From contig NZ_JANHLK010000025.1 of NCBI RefSeq assembly GCF_028682635.1, positions 26,916 to 90,915 of the forward strand: a stretch of 64,000 bases of DNA. Direction: 5' to 3'. Position numbers and translations under genes: made by a program. This stretch comes from Pseudomonas putida. GTDB taxonomy: Bacteria > Pseudomonadota > Gammaproteobacteria > Pseudomonadales > Pseudomonadaceae. The notes under the pieces were generated by a model, which was given only the letters and a program-made list of their open reading frames with translations, had not been told where the DNA came from and ran no database searches. This document shows, piece by piece, positions 48,866 to 58,133 of the stretch (position 1 is the first letter of the stretch; every line of letters begins with the position of its first letter).

Positions 48866-50041
48866 TTAAACGCGTTCGAAGACGGTGGAGATGCCTTGGC
48901 CGAGACCAATGCACATGGTGGCTACCCCAAGGTTGCCGCCATTTTGCTTCATCACATTGAGCAAAGTGCCGGAGATACGCGCACCGGAGCAACCGAACGG
49001 GTGGCCCAGGGCGATCGCGCCGCCGTGCAGGTTAACCTTCTCATTCATCTTGTCGAGCACTTTCAGATCTTTCAGCACTGGCAGGGCCTGTGCGGCGAAA
49101 GCTTCGTTGAGCTCGAAGTAGTCGATGTCAGAGATGCTCAGACCCGCACGCTTCAGTGCTTTCTGTGTGGCCGGTACTGGACCATAGCCCATGATCGCCG
49201 GATCCACACCTGCCACGGCCATCGAGCGGATCACCGCCATCGGCTGGATGCCCAGGTCCTGTGCACGCTGCGCCGACATCACGATCATGCACGAGGCGCC
49301 ATCGGTGATCTGCGACGAAGTACCGGCTGTCACGGTGCCGCCCTTCGGGTTGAAAGCAGGCTTCAACGCCGCCAGGCTTTCCAGGGTGGTTTCCGGACGA
49401 ATGGTTTCGTCGTAGTCGAAGGTTTTCAGGAAACCGTTCTCGTCGTAGCCCTGCATCGGGATGATTTCGTCCTTGAACTTGCCTTCCACGGTCGCCTTGT
49501 GGGCGAGTTGGTGGGAGCGCATGCCAAAGGCGTCCTGCTGTTCGCGAGTGATGCCGTGCATCTTGCCCAGCATTTCCGCGGTCAGGCCCATCATGCCCGA
49601 AGCTTTTGCCGCGTACAGCGACATATGCGGGTTCGGATCGACACCGTGCATCATGCTCACGTGGCCCATATGCTCGACGCCGCCCACCACGAAAACGTCA
49701 CCGTTGCCGGTCATGATCGCTTGCGCGGCGGTGTGCAGGGCACTCATCGACGAGCCACACAGGCGGCTGACGGTCTGGCCGGCGGAGGTGTGCGGGATCT
49801 GGGTCATCAGCGACGCCATGCGCGCGATGTTCCAGCCCTGCTCCAGGGTCTGGTTCACACAGCCCCAGATCACGTCCTCGACTTCGCTCGGGTCGACCTT
49901 GACGTTGCGTTCCAGCAATTTGCTGATCAGGTGCGCCGACATGTCTTCGGCGCGGGTGTTGCGGTGCATGCCGCCCTTGGAGCGGCCCATCGGAGTACGA
50001 CCGAAGTCGACAATCACGACGTCTCTAGGATTCAAGCTCAT
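48866..50041 (-). CDS. fadA: 3-ketoacyl-CoA thiolase, beta subunit of fatty-acid oxidation complex
   Basis: A 391-residue thiolase that splits 3-ketoacyl-CoA in beta-oxidation. The acyl-accepting Cys is in SRLCGSSMSALHTAAQA near residue 91. The C-terminal motifs are NLHGGAIALGHPFGCSGARI (active His) and ATMCIGLGQGIST (second Cys). It forms an alpha2-beta2 complex with FadB. It starts 29 bases after the fadB stop, in one operon, and ends with a terminator. Confidence 0.96.
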   Translation of the reverse strand: MSLNPRDVVIVDFGRTPMGRSKGGMHRNTRAEDMSAHLISKLLERNVKVDPSEVEDVIWGCVNQTLEQGWNIARMASLMTQIPHTSAGQTVSRLCGSSMSALHTAAQAIMTGNGDVFVVGGVEHMGHVSMMHGVDPNPHMSLYAAKASGMMGLTAEMLGKMHGITREQQDAFGMRSHQLAHKATVEGKFKDEIIPMQGYDENGFLKTFDYDETIRPETTLESLAALKPAFNPKGGTVTAGTSSQITDGASCMIVMSAQRAQDLGIQPMAVIRSMAVAGVDPAIMGYGPVPATQKALKRAGLSISDIDYFELNEAFAAQALPVLKDLKVLDKMNEKVNLHGGAIALGHPFGCSGARISGTLLNVMKQNGGNLGVATMCIGLGQGISTVFERV

Positions 50042-50070
50042 AAGTTCACTCTCACTCTAGTTGGGGGCGC

Positions 50071-52218
50071 TTAACCGAAGAAGCTCTGGCCGTTCTTGGC
50101 CATTTCGCGCAGCTTCGCGGTCGGGTGGTACAGCGCGCCCAAATCAGCGTACTGGTCAGCCAGGGCAACGAACTGGGCAACACCGATCGAGTCGATGTAG
50201 CGCAGCGCACCGCCACGGAATGGAGGGAAACCGATACCGTAGACCAGACCCATGTCGGCTTCGGCGGCGGTTTCGACAATGCCGTCTTCCAGGCAACGCA
50301 CGGTTTCCAGGCACAGCGGGATCATCATCCAGTTGATGATGTCTTCGTCGGTGACTTCGCGCTGTTCGAAGACGATCGGCTTGAGCACTTCCAGCACCGA
50401 CGGATCGGCGACTTTCTTCTGCTTGCCGCGCTTGTCGGTCTCGTAGGCATAGAAGCCCTTGCCGTTCTTCTGGCCCAGGCGCTTGGCTTCGTAGAGCACG
50501 TCCACGGCCGAGCGACGGTCATCCTTCATGCGGTCCGGGAAGCCTTCAGCCATCACGTCGCGACCGTGGTGACCGGTGTCGATGCCGACCACGTCCATCA
50601 GGTACGCCGGGCCCATTGGCCAGCCGAATTTTTCCATGACCTTGTCGATACGGACGAAGTCCACACCGGCGCTGACCAGCTTGGCGAAACCGCCGAAGTA
50701 CGGGAACAGCACACGGTTGACCAAAAAGCCCGGGCAGTCGTTGACCACGATCGGGTTCTTGCCCATTTTCTTGGCGTAGGCAACGGTAGTGGCAACCGCC
50801 AGTTCGCTGGACTTCTCGCCACGGATCACTTCCACCAGCGGCATCATGTGCACCGGGTTGAAGAAGTGCATGCCGACGAAGTTTTCCGGACGCTTGAGGG
50901 CCTTGGCCAGCAAGGTGATGGAAATGGTCGAGGTGTTGGACGCCAGGATGGTGTCCTCCTTGACCTTGTCTTCGACTTCAGCCAGTACGGCTTGCTTGAC
51001 CTTGGGGTTCTCGACGACAGCTTCAACCACCAGGTCGACGTGACCGAAATCACCGTAGGACAGGGTCGGACGAATGCCGTTGAGCACTTCAGCCATTTTC
51101 GCGGCGGTCATGCGGCCTTTATCAACGCGGCCAACCAGCAGCTTGGCGGCTTCGGCCAGACCCTGCTCGATACCGTGCTCGTTGATGTCCTTCATCAGGA
51201 TCGGCGTGCCTTTGGACGCCGACTGATAGGCGATACCGCCACCCATGATGCCGGCGCCCAGTACAGCGGCCTGCTTCACGTCCTTGGCGATTTCATCGTA
51301 GGCCTTGGCCTTTTTCTTCAGTTCCTGATCGTTCAGGAACAGGCCGATCAGGCTCTGTGCTGCCGAGGTCTTGGCCAGCTTGACGAAACCGGCGGCTTCG
51401 ATTTCCAGGGCCTTGTCACGACCGAAGTTCGCGGCTTTCTGGATGGTCTTGATCGCTTCGACCGGGGCCGGGTAGTTCGGGCCAGCCTGGCCGGCCACGA
51501 AACCCTTGGCGGTTTCGAAAGCCATCATTTGTTCGATCGCGTTCAGCTTGAGCTTTTCAAGCTTCGGCTGGCGCTTGGCCTTGAAGTCGAACTCGCCGGA
51601 AATGGCGCGCTTGATCAGTTCCAGTGCGGCATCCTGCAGCTTCTCAGGAGCAACCACGGCATCGACGGCGCCCACTTTCAGCGCGTCTTCAGGACGGTTT
51701 TCCTTGCCGGCGGCAATCCACTCGATGGCGTTGTCGGTACCGATCAGGCGCGGCAGGCGCACGGTGCCGCCGAAGCCCGGGTAGATGCCCAGCTTGACTT
51801 CCGGCAGACCGATCTTGGCCTTGGTCGACATGACGCGGTAGTCCGCCGCCAGGCACATTTCCAGACCGCCGCCCAACGCGATGCCATTGATCGCGGCGAC
51901 AGTCGGGACGTTGAGGTCTTCGAAATCGCTGAAAATCTTGTTGGCTTCGAGGTTGCCAGCCACAAGCTCTGCATCCGGCAGCTTGAAGTTGTCGACGAAT
52001 TCGGTGATGTCGGCACCGACGATGAACACGTCCTTGCCACTGCTGACGATCACACCCTTGATCGACGCATCTGCCTTGATGGCGTCTACGGCCTGACGCA
52101 GTTCGTTCAGGGTTAGACGGTTGAACTTGTTGACGGACTCACCCTTGAGGTCGAACTTCAGTTCGACGATGCCACTTTCAAGAGCCTTAACCGTGATGGC
52201 TTTACCTTCGTAAATCAT
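50071..52218 (-). CDS. fadB: Multifunctional fatty-acid oxidation complex alpha subunit
   Basis: A 715-residue protein. The N-terminal crotonase domain (about 1-190) has AAINGIALGGGLEMCLAADY and GLPEVKLGIYPGFGGTVRL with the catalytic Glu pair. The middle 3-hydroxyacyl-CoA dehydrogenase Rossmann fold starts near 315 (AAVLGAGIMGGGIAYQSASKG), with HFFNPVHMMPLVEVIRG holding the catalytic His, and the C-terminal dehydrogenase domains complete it. The start MIYEGKAITVKALESG at 52218 has GGAGAT upstream. PsrA is the expected repressor in this genus, but I found no CAAAC-N4-GTTTG box just upstream. Confidence 0.96.
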   Translation of the reverse strand: MIYEGKAITVKALESGIVELKFDLKGESVNKFNRLTLNELRQAVDAIKADASIKGVIVSSGKDVFIVGADITEFVDNFKLPDAELVAGNLEANKIFSDFEDLNVPTVAAINGIALGGGLEMCLAADYRVMSTKAKIGLPEVKLGIYPGFGGTVRLPRLIGTDNAIEWIAAGKENRPEDALKVGAVDAVVAPEKLQDAALELIKRAISGEFDFKAKRQPKLEKLKLNAIEQMMAFETAKGFVAGQAGPNYPAPVEAIKTIQKAANFGRDKALEIEAAGFVKLAKTSAAQSLIGLFLNDQELKKKAKAYDEIAKDVKQAAVLGAGIMGGGIAYQSASKGTPILMKDINEHGIEQGLAEAAKLLVGRVDKGRMTAAKMAEVLNGIRPTLSYGDFGHVDLVVEAVVENPKVKQAVLAEVEDKVKEDTILASNTSTISITLLAKALKRPENFVGMHFFNPVHMMPLVEVIRGEKSSELAVATTVAYAKKMGKNPIVVNDCPGFLVNRVLFPYFGGFAKLVSAGVDFVRIDKVMEKFGWPMGPAYLMDVVGIDTGHHGRDVMAEGFPDRMKDDRRSAVDVLYEAKRLGQKNGKGFYAYETDKRGKQKKVADPSVLEVLKPIVFEQREVTDEDIINWMMIPLCLETVRCLEDGIVETAAEADMGLVYGIGFPPFRGGALRYIDSIGVAQFVALADQYADLGALYHPTAKLREMAKNGQSFFG

Positions 52219-52352
52219 CAACTGATCTCCACGATATGGAAGCTGAACAGTACACGTCGGACGCAGGCGGATGGCTGGCAGGGACGTCAATCGTCGATGC
52301 TACGCCTATCCACCCGTCACACCCGCCAACGCGATAGTCGGGATTCTGTAGG

Positions 52353-52374
52353 AGCGTTTTGTCGGACAAACGCT
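52353..52374. promoter_or_regulatory. Inverted repeat upstream of fadB
   Basis: agcgttt / aaacgct with an 8-base spacer, about 135 bases upstream of the fadB start. It could be an operator or a REP derivative, since it begins with tgtaggagcg. It does not have PsrA geometry. Confidence 0.35.
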
Positions 52375-52559
52375 CAATTCATACGCCCGTTTGATTTGGG
52401 TACGTCACCTTCACGGAATTTCCGACAATTGTCAATCGCCCAAAATGCGGGTTGAAATGCGACTTTGCGGTCATATCCGTACTGCCGGCACCTGCAATAC
52501 GCACAGGTATGCACAACCATTCATAGGATCAATCATTAGAAAATTCGCCCTAATTCACG

Positions 52560-52700
52560 GCAGCCTGTGTTTAACGGGCTACGCTGGCGGGACTGGCGAA
52601 AAAAGTGAACGCTTTTGGCGAATGCCCAGCGTAAGATCAGCCCACTCAGAATTACCGGCCTGCCTGGCCACCCCCGCCCGATGAAGTTGTCGGGCTTTTT
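52560..52700 (+). ncRNA. Candidate intergenic small RNA with terminator
   Basis: The 612-base gap between fadB and the next gene contains a strong stem (tacgctgg 52580-52587 with ccagcgta 52626-52633), an inner aaaag/ctttt stem, and a rho-independent terminator (gcccga/tcgggc at 52676-52695, then TTTTTATT). No ORF ends there, so the terminator has no obvious gene. The 5' end is unknown; the start given is approximate. Confidence 0.45.
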
Positions 52701-52720
52701 ATTGCCCGCAAAAAAACCCT

Positions 52721-52820
52721 TGTAGGAGCGAGCTTGCTCGCGATGGACCTGAGAACGCTGCGGGGTGTCAGGTTTCAAACGTCATCGTTGACGTCCATCG
52801 CTGGCAAGCCAGCTCCTACA
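52721..52820. repeat. REP pair (inverted)
   Basis: A tgtaggagcgagcttgctcg arm and a gctggcaagccagctcctaca arm with about 60 bases between. It ends 12 bases before the stop of the next gene. Confidence 0.9.
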
Positions 52821-52831
52821 AGGGTGGGGGT

Positions 52832-53269
52832 TCAGGCGAGGGCTTTGAGGGTGGCGTCGATGTGCTGCAAGACCTCGGCCTCGCCCTTCTCGCCCCAATA
52901 CAGGGTGATCATTTGCTTGTCGGCCTCGACCTTGTAGACATTGGCCGGCAATTTTTCGAAATGATTGAGCAGCGCGGGATCTTCGCAGGGCTCCTGCCAC
53001 TGGTTGACCCACAGCCCCGGTGATTTTTGCCAGTAGCTCCAGCATGCCGGCTGATTGCCCCGGCGTGGTCGATGGTACTGCGCACAGGGGTTTGGCGGCT
53101 CCTGGGCGAGCCAGTGCGGCCACTCCTGTGGCGCCAGCTGCATGGCCAGGCCAATGCGTCGCGCCTCCATGCGCAGGGCCATGCGACCGCTCTGATGGCG
53201 CGAGGGTCGCAGCCATGCCAGTGGACTGAGCACCACCAGCAGGATTGACACCACTATCCAGACCGTCAT
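52832..53269 (-). CDS. Hypothetical protein with one N-terminal membrane segment
   Basis: A 145-residue protein starting MTVWIVVSILLVVLSPLAWL, an N-terminal membrane anchor. The rest includes RIGLAMQLAPQEWPHWL, CAQYHRPRRG and YWQKSPGLWVNQWQEPCEDPALLNHFEKLP, with four Trp residues in about 50 positions. No family recognised. It is divergent from the universal stress protein gene, an arrangement I recall in other pseudomonads. A start 10 codons upstream is possible. Confidence 0.75.
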   Translation of the reverse strand: MTVWIVVSILLVVLSPLAWLRPSRHQSGRMALRMEARRIGLAMQLAPQEWPHWLAQEPPNPCAQYHRPRRGNQPACWSYWQKSPGLWVNQWQEPCEDPALLNHFEKLPANVYKVEADKQMITLYWGEKGEAEVLQHIDATLKALA

Positions 53270-53373
53270 ATCTGTACTCCCGATTCTTGATGAGCGCATT
53301 GAGTCACTTTGGAACCAATGCGCTTGAAACCAGCCATACTTACCAATATTGCAATCCTCAGGAGGAGCACCTC

Positions 53374-53814
53374 ATGCCCTACAACCACATCCTGGTCGCT
53401 GTAGATCTGACCGAAGAGTGCGACCCTGTCATCCACCGTGCTCGCGAGCTGTCGGTGAGCAATGGGGCGAAATTGTCCCTGGTGCATATCGTCGAGCCAA
53501 TGGCCATGGCCTTTGGTGGCGATGTGCCAATGGACCTGTCACAACTGCAACAGCAGCAGTTCGACCAGGCCAAGGAGCGTCTCGATCGCTTGATCCTGAA
53601 ATACCCTGAGCTCTCCAGGGAATACAGCCACCTGACCTACGGCCAGCCACGCCAGGAGATTCACCACCTGGCCAAGGAGCAAGGGTGCGACATGATCGTG
53701 GTCGGCAGTCACGGCCGCCATGGCCTGGCACTGCTGCTGGGCTCCACCGCCAACGACGTCCTGCACGGCGCGCCTTGCGATGTGCTGGCAGTGCGCCTGC
53801 AAAACAAAAGCTAA
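53374..53814 (+). CDS. Universal stress protein (UspA family)
   Basis: A 146-residue single-domain Usp. The N-terminal strand is YNHILVAVDLTEECDPVIHRARELS. The ATP-binding motif G-2x-G-9x-G(S/T) is seen as VVGSHGRHGLALLLGSTANDVLHGAPCDVLAVR. AGGAGG precedes the ATG at 53374. It probably binds ATP and aids survival under energy or anaerobic stress. Transcription ends at a terminator shared with the convergent uup gene. Confidence 0.93.
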   Translation: MPYNHILVAVDLTEECDPVIHRARELSVSNGAKLSLVHIVEPMAMAFGGDVPMDLSQLQQQQFDQAKERLDRLILKYPELSREYSHLTYGQPRQEIHHLAKEQGCDMIVVGSHGRHGLALLLGSTANDVLHGAPCDVLAVRLQNKS

Positions 53815-53824
53815 AGCAAACCCG

Positions 53825-53909
53825 TGTAGGAGCTGCCGCAGGCTGCGATCTTTTGACTTTGATGTTTAAAAACAAGATCAAAAGATCGCAGCCTTCGGCA
53901 GCTCCTACA
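53825..53909. repeat. Second-class REP pair (inverted)
   Basis: tgtaggagctgccg...ctgcgatcttttga arms face each other around about 20 bases. This REP class differs from the gcttgctcg class and is the same as the pair next to the RAYT pseudogene (58041-58123). Confidence 0.92.
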
Positions 53910-53949
53910 AAAAGCCCGACACTCGCATTACCGAGGTCGGGCTTTTTTT
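53909..53949. terminator. Bidirectional terminator between usp and uup
   Basis: aaaaagcccgac / gtcgggcttttttt with a 15-base loop. It can serve both converging genes. Confidence 0.85.
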
Positions 53950-53962
53950 GTTACAGGATCAA

Positions 53963-55882
53963 TCAGGCATCCAGTTCGGCCCAGCGCTCGACCATGATGT
54001 CGAGTTCAGCCTGCAACTGCGCCAGCTGGGCGATCACCGCAGCGGTTTCCGCAGCCGGACGCAGGTAGAAGCCGGCATCGGCCATCTGCGCCTCGACGGC
54101 AGCGATCTGCTGCTCCATGGCTTCGATCTGCCCCGGCAACGCTTCCAGCTCACGTTGCAGCTTGTAGCTGAGCTTCTTCTTCGCGACCGGTGCTTCGGCT
54201 GCTGCCGCGACGGGTGCAGGCTCGGCCTTGACCACGGCGGAGTTCAGGTCGGCCTTGCCGGACTTGCTCTCGGTCACGCCCAGCAGGCGCGGTGAACCAC
54301 CCTGGCGCAGCCAGTCCTGGTAACCACCGACGTATTCGCGAACCAGACCTTCACCTTCGAACACCAGGGTGCTGGTCACCACGTTGTCGAGGAATGCCCG
54401 GTCGTGGCTGACCATCAGCACGGTGCCGTTGAAGGTCAGCAAGACCTCTTCGAGCAGCTCGAGGGTTTCCACGTCGAGGTCGTTGGTCGGTTCATCGAGT
54501 ACCAGCAGGTTCGCCGGCTTGCTGAACAGCTTGGCCAGCAACAGACGGGCACGCTCGCCACCGGACAGCGCCTTGACCGGCGTGCGGGCACGCTGCGGGC
54601 TGAACAGGAAGTCGCCGAGGTAGCTCAGCACGTGGCGGCTCTGGCCGTCGATATCGATGAAGTCGCGACCTTCGGCGACGTTGTCGATCACGGTCTTTTC
54701 CAGGTCCAACTGGTGGCGCAACTGGTCGAAGTAGGCGACGTCGATCCGGGTGCCCTCTTCCACCTTGCCGCTGGTGGGCTGCAGGCCACTGAGCATCAGC
54801 TTGAGCAGGGTGGTCTTGCCGGTACCGTTGGCGCCGAGCAGACCGATGCGGTCGCCGCGCTGCAACACCATCGAGAAATCCTTGATCAGGAACGGACCGC
54901 CCGGGTGAGCAAAGCTCACGTTCTCGAGCACCATCACCTGCTTGCCGGACTTGTCGGCGGTTTCCAGCTGGATGTTGGCCTTGCCGGTGCGCTCACGACG
55001 CTCGCTGCGCTCGACGCGCAGGGCCTTGAGGGCGCGGACGCGACCTTCGTTACGGGTACGACGGGCCTTGATGCCCTGGCGAATCCACACTTCTTCCTGG
55101 GCCAGACGCTTGTCGAACAGCGCGTTGGCGGTGGCTTCGGCGGCCAGCTCGGCTTCTTTATGCACCAGGAAACTGGCGTAATCGCCGTTCCAGTCGATCA
55201 GGCCACCGCGGTCCAGTTCGAGGATGCGGGTCGCCAGGTTCTGCAGGAAAGAACGGTCGTGCGTGATGAACAGCACGGCGCCCTGGAAATCCTTCAGCGC
55301 TTCTTCCAGCCAGGCGATGGCACCGATGTCCAGGTGGTTGGTCGGTTCGTCCAGCAGCAAAAGGTCCGGCTCGGACACCAGGGCCTGGGCCAGCAGCACA
55401 CGACGACGCCAGCCACCGGACAATTCGGCGAGGGTCTTGTCGGCCGGCAACTGCAGGCGACTCAGGGTGCTGTCGACCAGGGTCTGCAAACGCCAGCCGT
55501 CGCGGGCTTCGAGGTCGTGCTGGACGTGCATCAGCTTGTCCAGGTCGGCATCGGTGACGCAGTTCTGGCTCAGGTGGTGATACTCGGCGAGCAACGCGCC
55601 GACACCGTCCAGGCCTTCGGCAACCACGTCGAACACTGTCCGCTCGTCGGCTACCGGCAATTCTTGCGGCAATTCGCCAATCTTGAGCCCGGGTGCGCGC
55701 CAAACCGAGCCGTCATCGGGCTTCTGGTCGCCCTTGACGAGCTTCATCATGCTGGACTTGCCAGTGCCGTTGCGGCCGATGATGCACACCCGCTCTCCAC
55801 GGGCGATCTGCCAGGACACCTTGTCCAACAACGGCATAGCGCCGAAAGCAAGGGACACATCGCTGAATTTGAGCAGGGTCAT
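53963..55882 (-). CDS. uup: ABC-F ATPase Uup
   Basis: A 639-residue soluble protein with two ABC domains and no membrane segment. Domain 1 has GRNGTGKSSMMK and LSGGWRRRVLLAQAL with LLLDEPTNHLD. Domain 2 has GANGTGKTTLLK, LSGGERARLLLAKLF and LVLDEPTNDLD. A basic linker lies between them (about 245-290), and the C-terminal coiled coil (about 560-639, YKLQRELEALPGQIEAMEQQ) is the Uup DNA/ribosome-binding tail. It is involved in ribosome function and in limiting transposon precise excision. The start at 55882 fits the family. Confidence 0.93.
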   Translation of the reverse strand: MTLLKFSDVSLAFGAMPLLDKVSWQIARGERVCIIGRNGTGKSSMMKLVKGDQKPDDGSVWRAPGLKIGELPQELPVADERTVFDVVAEGLDGVGALLAEYHHLSQNCVTDADLDKLMHVQHDLEARDGWRLQTLVDSTLSRLQLPADKTLAELSGGWRRRVLLAQALVSEPDLLLLDEPTNHLDIGAIAWLEEALKDFQGAVLFITHDRSFLQNLATRILELDRGGLIDWNGDYASFLVHKEAELAAEATANALFDKRLAQEEVWIRQGIKARRTRNEGRVRALKALRVERSERRERTGKANIQLETADKSGKQVMVLENVSFAHPGGPFLIKDFSMVLQRGDRIGLLGANGTGKTTLLKLMLSGLQPTSGKVEEGTRIDVAYFDQLRHQLDLEKTVIDNVAEGRDFIDIDGQSRHVLSYLGDFLFSPQRARTPVKALSGGERARLLLAKLFSKPANLLVLDEPTNDLDVETLELLEEVLLTFNGTVLMVSHDRAFLDNVVTSTLVFEGEGLVREYVGGYQDWLRQGGSPRLLGVTESKSGKADLNSAVVKAEPAPVAAAAEAPVAKKKLSYKLQRELEALPGQIEAMEQQIAAVEAQMADAGFYLRPAAETAAVIAQLAQLQAELDIMVERWAELDA

Positions 55883-56095
55883 GAGCTTCTCCAAAAACCG
55901 GGCGCGCATTCTACCTGAAACGGGACCCTAGCAGGCCGGCATTTTCACCTTGGTAGCACTCTGCAGCACAAATGTTGCGAACTGATGCAGACAGCCCGGC
56001 AAAGCTTTCGCCCATTGCTGGCAAAAGGCTAAGCTACGAATAATTCAGTGCGGGCGTCGCCAGCACTTGTCATGTTTTTTCTGTCCGGACGTCTC

Positions 56096-58024
56096 ATGCG
56101 CAGTCGCCTTTTCAATCTTTTGTCCTGTTTTCTACTTTCTGCCGCTGCCGTTCAATCCGTCCAGGCGGTGGACCTGTCCACCCAACGCCAGTACTACGAT
56201 GAAGCCAAGCGCGCCCTGGCCAAGGGCGACACCGGCCCGTATTTCCGTTACAGCCAGGCCCTGGCCGACTACCCGCTGGAACCGTACCTGGCCTACGACG
56301 AGCTGACCGCGCGCCTGAAGACCGCGAGCAATGCCGAGATCGAGAAATTCCTCGCCGAGCACGGTGACCTGCCCCAGGCCAACTGGATGAAGCTGCGCTG
56401 GTTGCGCTGGCTGGCCGAGCGCGGCGATTGGGCGACGTTCGTCAAATATTACGACCCCAAGATGAATTTCACCGAACTGGACTGCCTGAACGCGCAGTAC
56501 CAGATCAGCCACAACCAGAAGACCGAAGGCTACGCCAACGCCAACAAACTCTGGCTGACCGGCAAGACGCAACCGGCGGCGTGTGACGCGCTGTTCGGCA
56601 TGTGGGCCGCCGAAGGCCAGCTCACCGAGCAGAAGCGCTGGGAACGCACCAAGCTCGCCGCCCAGGCGCGCAACTACCCACTGGCCAACAGCCTGGTCAA
56701 TGGCTTGACCACCCTCGCCCCCCGTGGTCGCCTGCTGATCGATGTGGCACAGAAACCGGAGCTGCTCAATTCGCCGTCGCGCTTCACCCCGGCCGACGAA
56801 CCGATGTCCGACGTGGTCAGCCTCGGCCTGCGCCGTCTGGCCCGCCAGGACCCGGACCGGGCCATGAGCCTGCTCGACGGTTATGCCAGCAGCATGCACT
56901 TCTCCCGCGACGAAAAAGTGGCGATCGCCCGGGAAATCGGCCTGACCCTCGCGAAACGCTTCGACAGCCGCGCGCTGGACATGATGACCAAGTACGACCC
57001 GGAGCTGCGCGACAACACGGTGTCTGAATGGCGCATGCGCCTGTTGCTGCGCCTGGCGCGCTGGGACGATGCCTACCAGCTGACGCGCCGCCTGCCCCAG
57101 GACCTGGCCACCGCCAACCGCTGGCGCTACTGGCAGGCCCGCAGCCTGGAACTGGCGCAACCGCAGAACCCCGAAGCGCAAACCCTCTACAAGAGCCTGG
57201 CGCGCGAGCGCGATTTCTATGGCTTCCTCGCCGCCGACCGTTCACAGTCGCCCTATTCGCTGAACAACAAACCGCTGGTGTTCAGCCAGGCGCTGATGAA
57301 CAAGGTGCGCAACACCCCCGGCATACGTCGCGCCCTGGAGTTCCATGCCCGCGGGCAGATCGTCGACGGTCGCCGCGAGTGGTATCACGTCAGCCGTCAC
57401 TTCAGTCGCGACGAAATGGTCGCCCAGGCGAAACTGGCCTACGACCTGAAATGGTATTTCCCGGCGATTCGCACCATCAGCCAGGCGCAGTACTGGGACG
57501 ACCTGGACATTCGCTTCCCGATGGCCCACCGCGAAACCCTGGTCCGCGAAGCGAAGATCCGCGGCCTGCATCCCAGCTGGGTATTTGCCATCACCCGCCA
57601 GGAAAGCGCCTTCATGGACGACGCCCGCTCCAGTGTCGGTGCCAGCGGCCTGATGCAATTGATGCCGGGAACGGCCAAGGAAACCGCACGCAAGTTCAGC
57701 ATTCCGCTGGCCTCGCCGCAGCAAGTGTTCAACCCGGACAAGAACATCCAGCTCGGCGCGGCCTACCTGAGCCAGGTCCACAGCCAGTTCAACGGCAACC
57801 GCGTCCTCGCCTCCGCCGCCTACAACGCCGGCCCGGGCCGCGTGCGCCAGTGGCTGCGCGGCGCTGATCACCTGAGCTTCGACGTCTGGGTGGAAAGCAT
57901 CCCATTCGACGAAACCCGCCAGTACGTGCAGAACGTGCTGTCGTATTCGGTGATCTACGGCCAGAAACTCAACTCACCGCAACCGCTGGTGGATTGGCAT
58001 GAGCGGTATTTCGACGATCAGTGA
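56096..58024 (+). CDS. slt: Soluble lytic murein transglycosylase
   Basis: A 642-residue periplasmic enzyme (Slt70 family) that cleaves peptidoglycan to anhydromuropeptides. Signal peptide MRSRLFNLLSCFLLSAAAVQ. The large helical superhelix domain spans about 25-440, then the lysozyme-like domain with the catalytic Glu in FAITRQESAFMDDARSSVGASG, LMQLMPGTAKETA, NIQLGAAYLSQV and LASAAYNAGPGRVRQWL. Two earlier in-frame ATGs exist; this start gives the cleanest signal peptide. Divergent from uup. Confidence 0.95.
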   Translation: MRSRLFNLLSCFLLSAAAVQSVQAVDLSTQRQYYDEAKRALAKGDTGPYFRYSQALADYPLEPYLAYDELTARLKTASNAEIEKFLAEHGDLPQANWMKLRWLRWLAERGDWATFVKYYDPKMNFTELDCLNAQYQISHNQKTEGYANANKLWLTGKTQPAACDALFGMWAAEGQLTEQKRWERTKLAAQARNYPLANSLVNGLTTLAPRGRLLIDVAQKPELLNSPSRFTPADEPMSDVVSLGLRRLARQDPDRAMSLLDGYASSMHFSRDEKVAIAREIGLTLAKRFDSRALDMMTKYDPELRDNTVSEWRMRLLLRLARWDDAYQLTRRLPQDLATANRWRYWQARSLELAQPQNPEAQTLYKSLARERDFYGFLAADRSQSPYSLNNKPLVFSQALMNKVRNTPGIRRALEFHARGQIVDGRREWYHVSRHFSRDEMVAQAKLAYDLKWYFPAIRTISQAQYWDDLDIRFPMAHRETLVREAKIRGLHPSWVFAITRQESAFMDDARSSVGASGLMQLMPGTAKETARKFSIPLASPQQVFNPDKNIQLGAAYLSQVHSQFNGNRVLASAAYNAGPGRVRQWLRGADHLSFDVWVESIPFDETRQYVQNVLSYSVIYGQKLNSPQPLVDWHERYFDDQ

Positions 58025-58040
58025 GATCCGTTGATACAAG

Positions 58041-58123
58041 ATCAAAAGATCGCAGCCTGCGGCAGCTCCTACAGGGTGTACACCCGCCCCACTGTAGGAG
58101 CTGCCGCAGGCTGCGATCTTTTG
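58041..58123. repeat. Second-class REP pair beside the RAYT pseudogene
   Basis: The arms atcaaaagatcgcagcctgc and gcaggctgcgatcttttga face outward around a short centre. It is the same class as 53825-53909 and lies 10 bases from the end of the RAYT gene, as expected for REPs mobilised by that transposase. Confidence 0.92.
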
Positions 58124-58133
58124 AATGTGATCC

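Noticed and set aside
50125..52116. A 663-codon plus-strand open frame over fadB
   Set aside because: Antisense shadow of fadB, with no motif.
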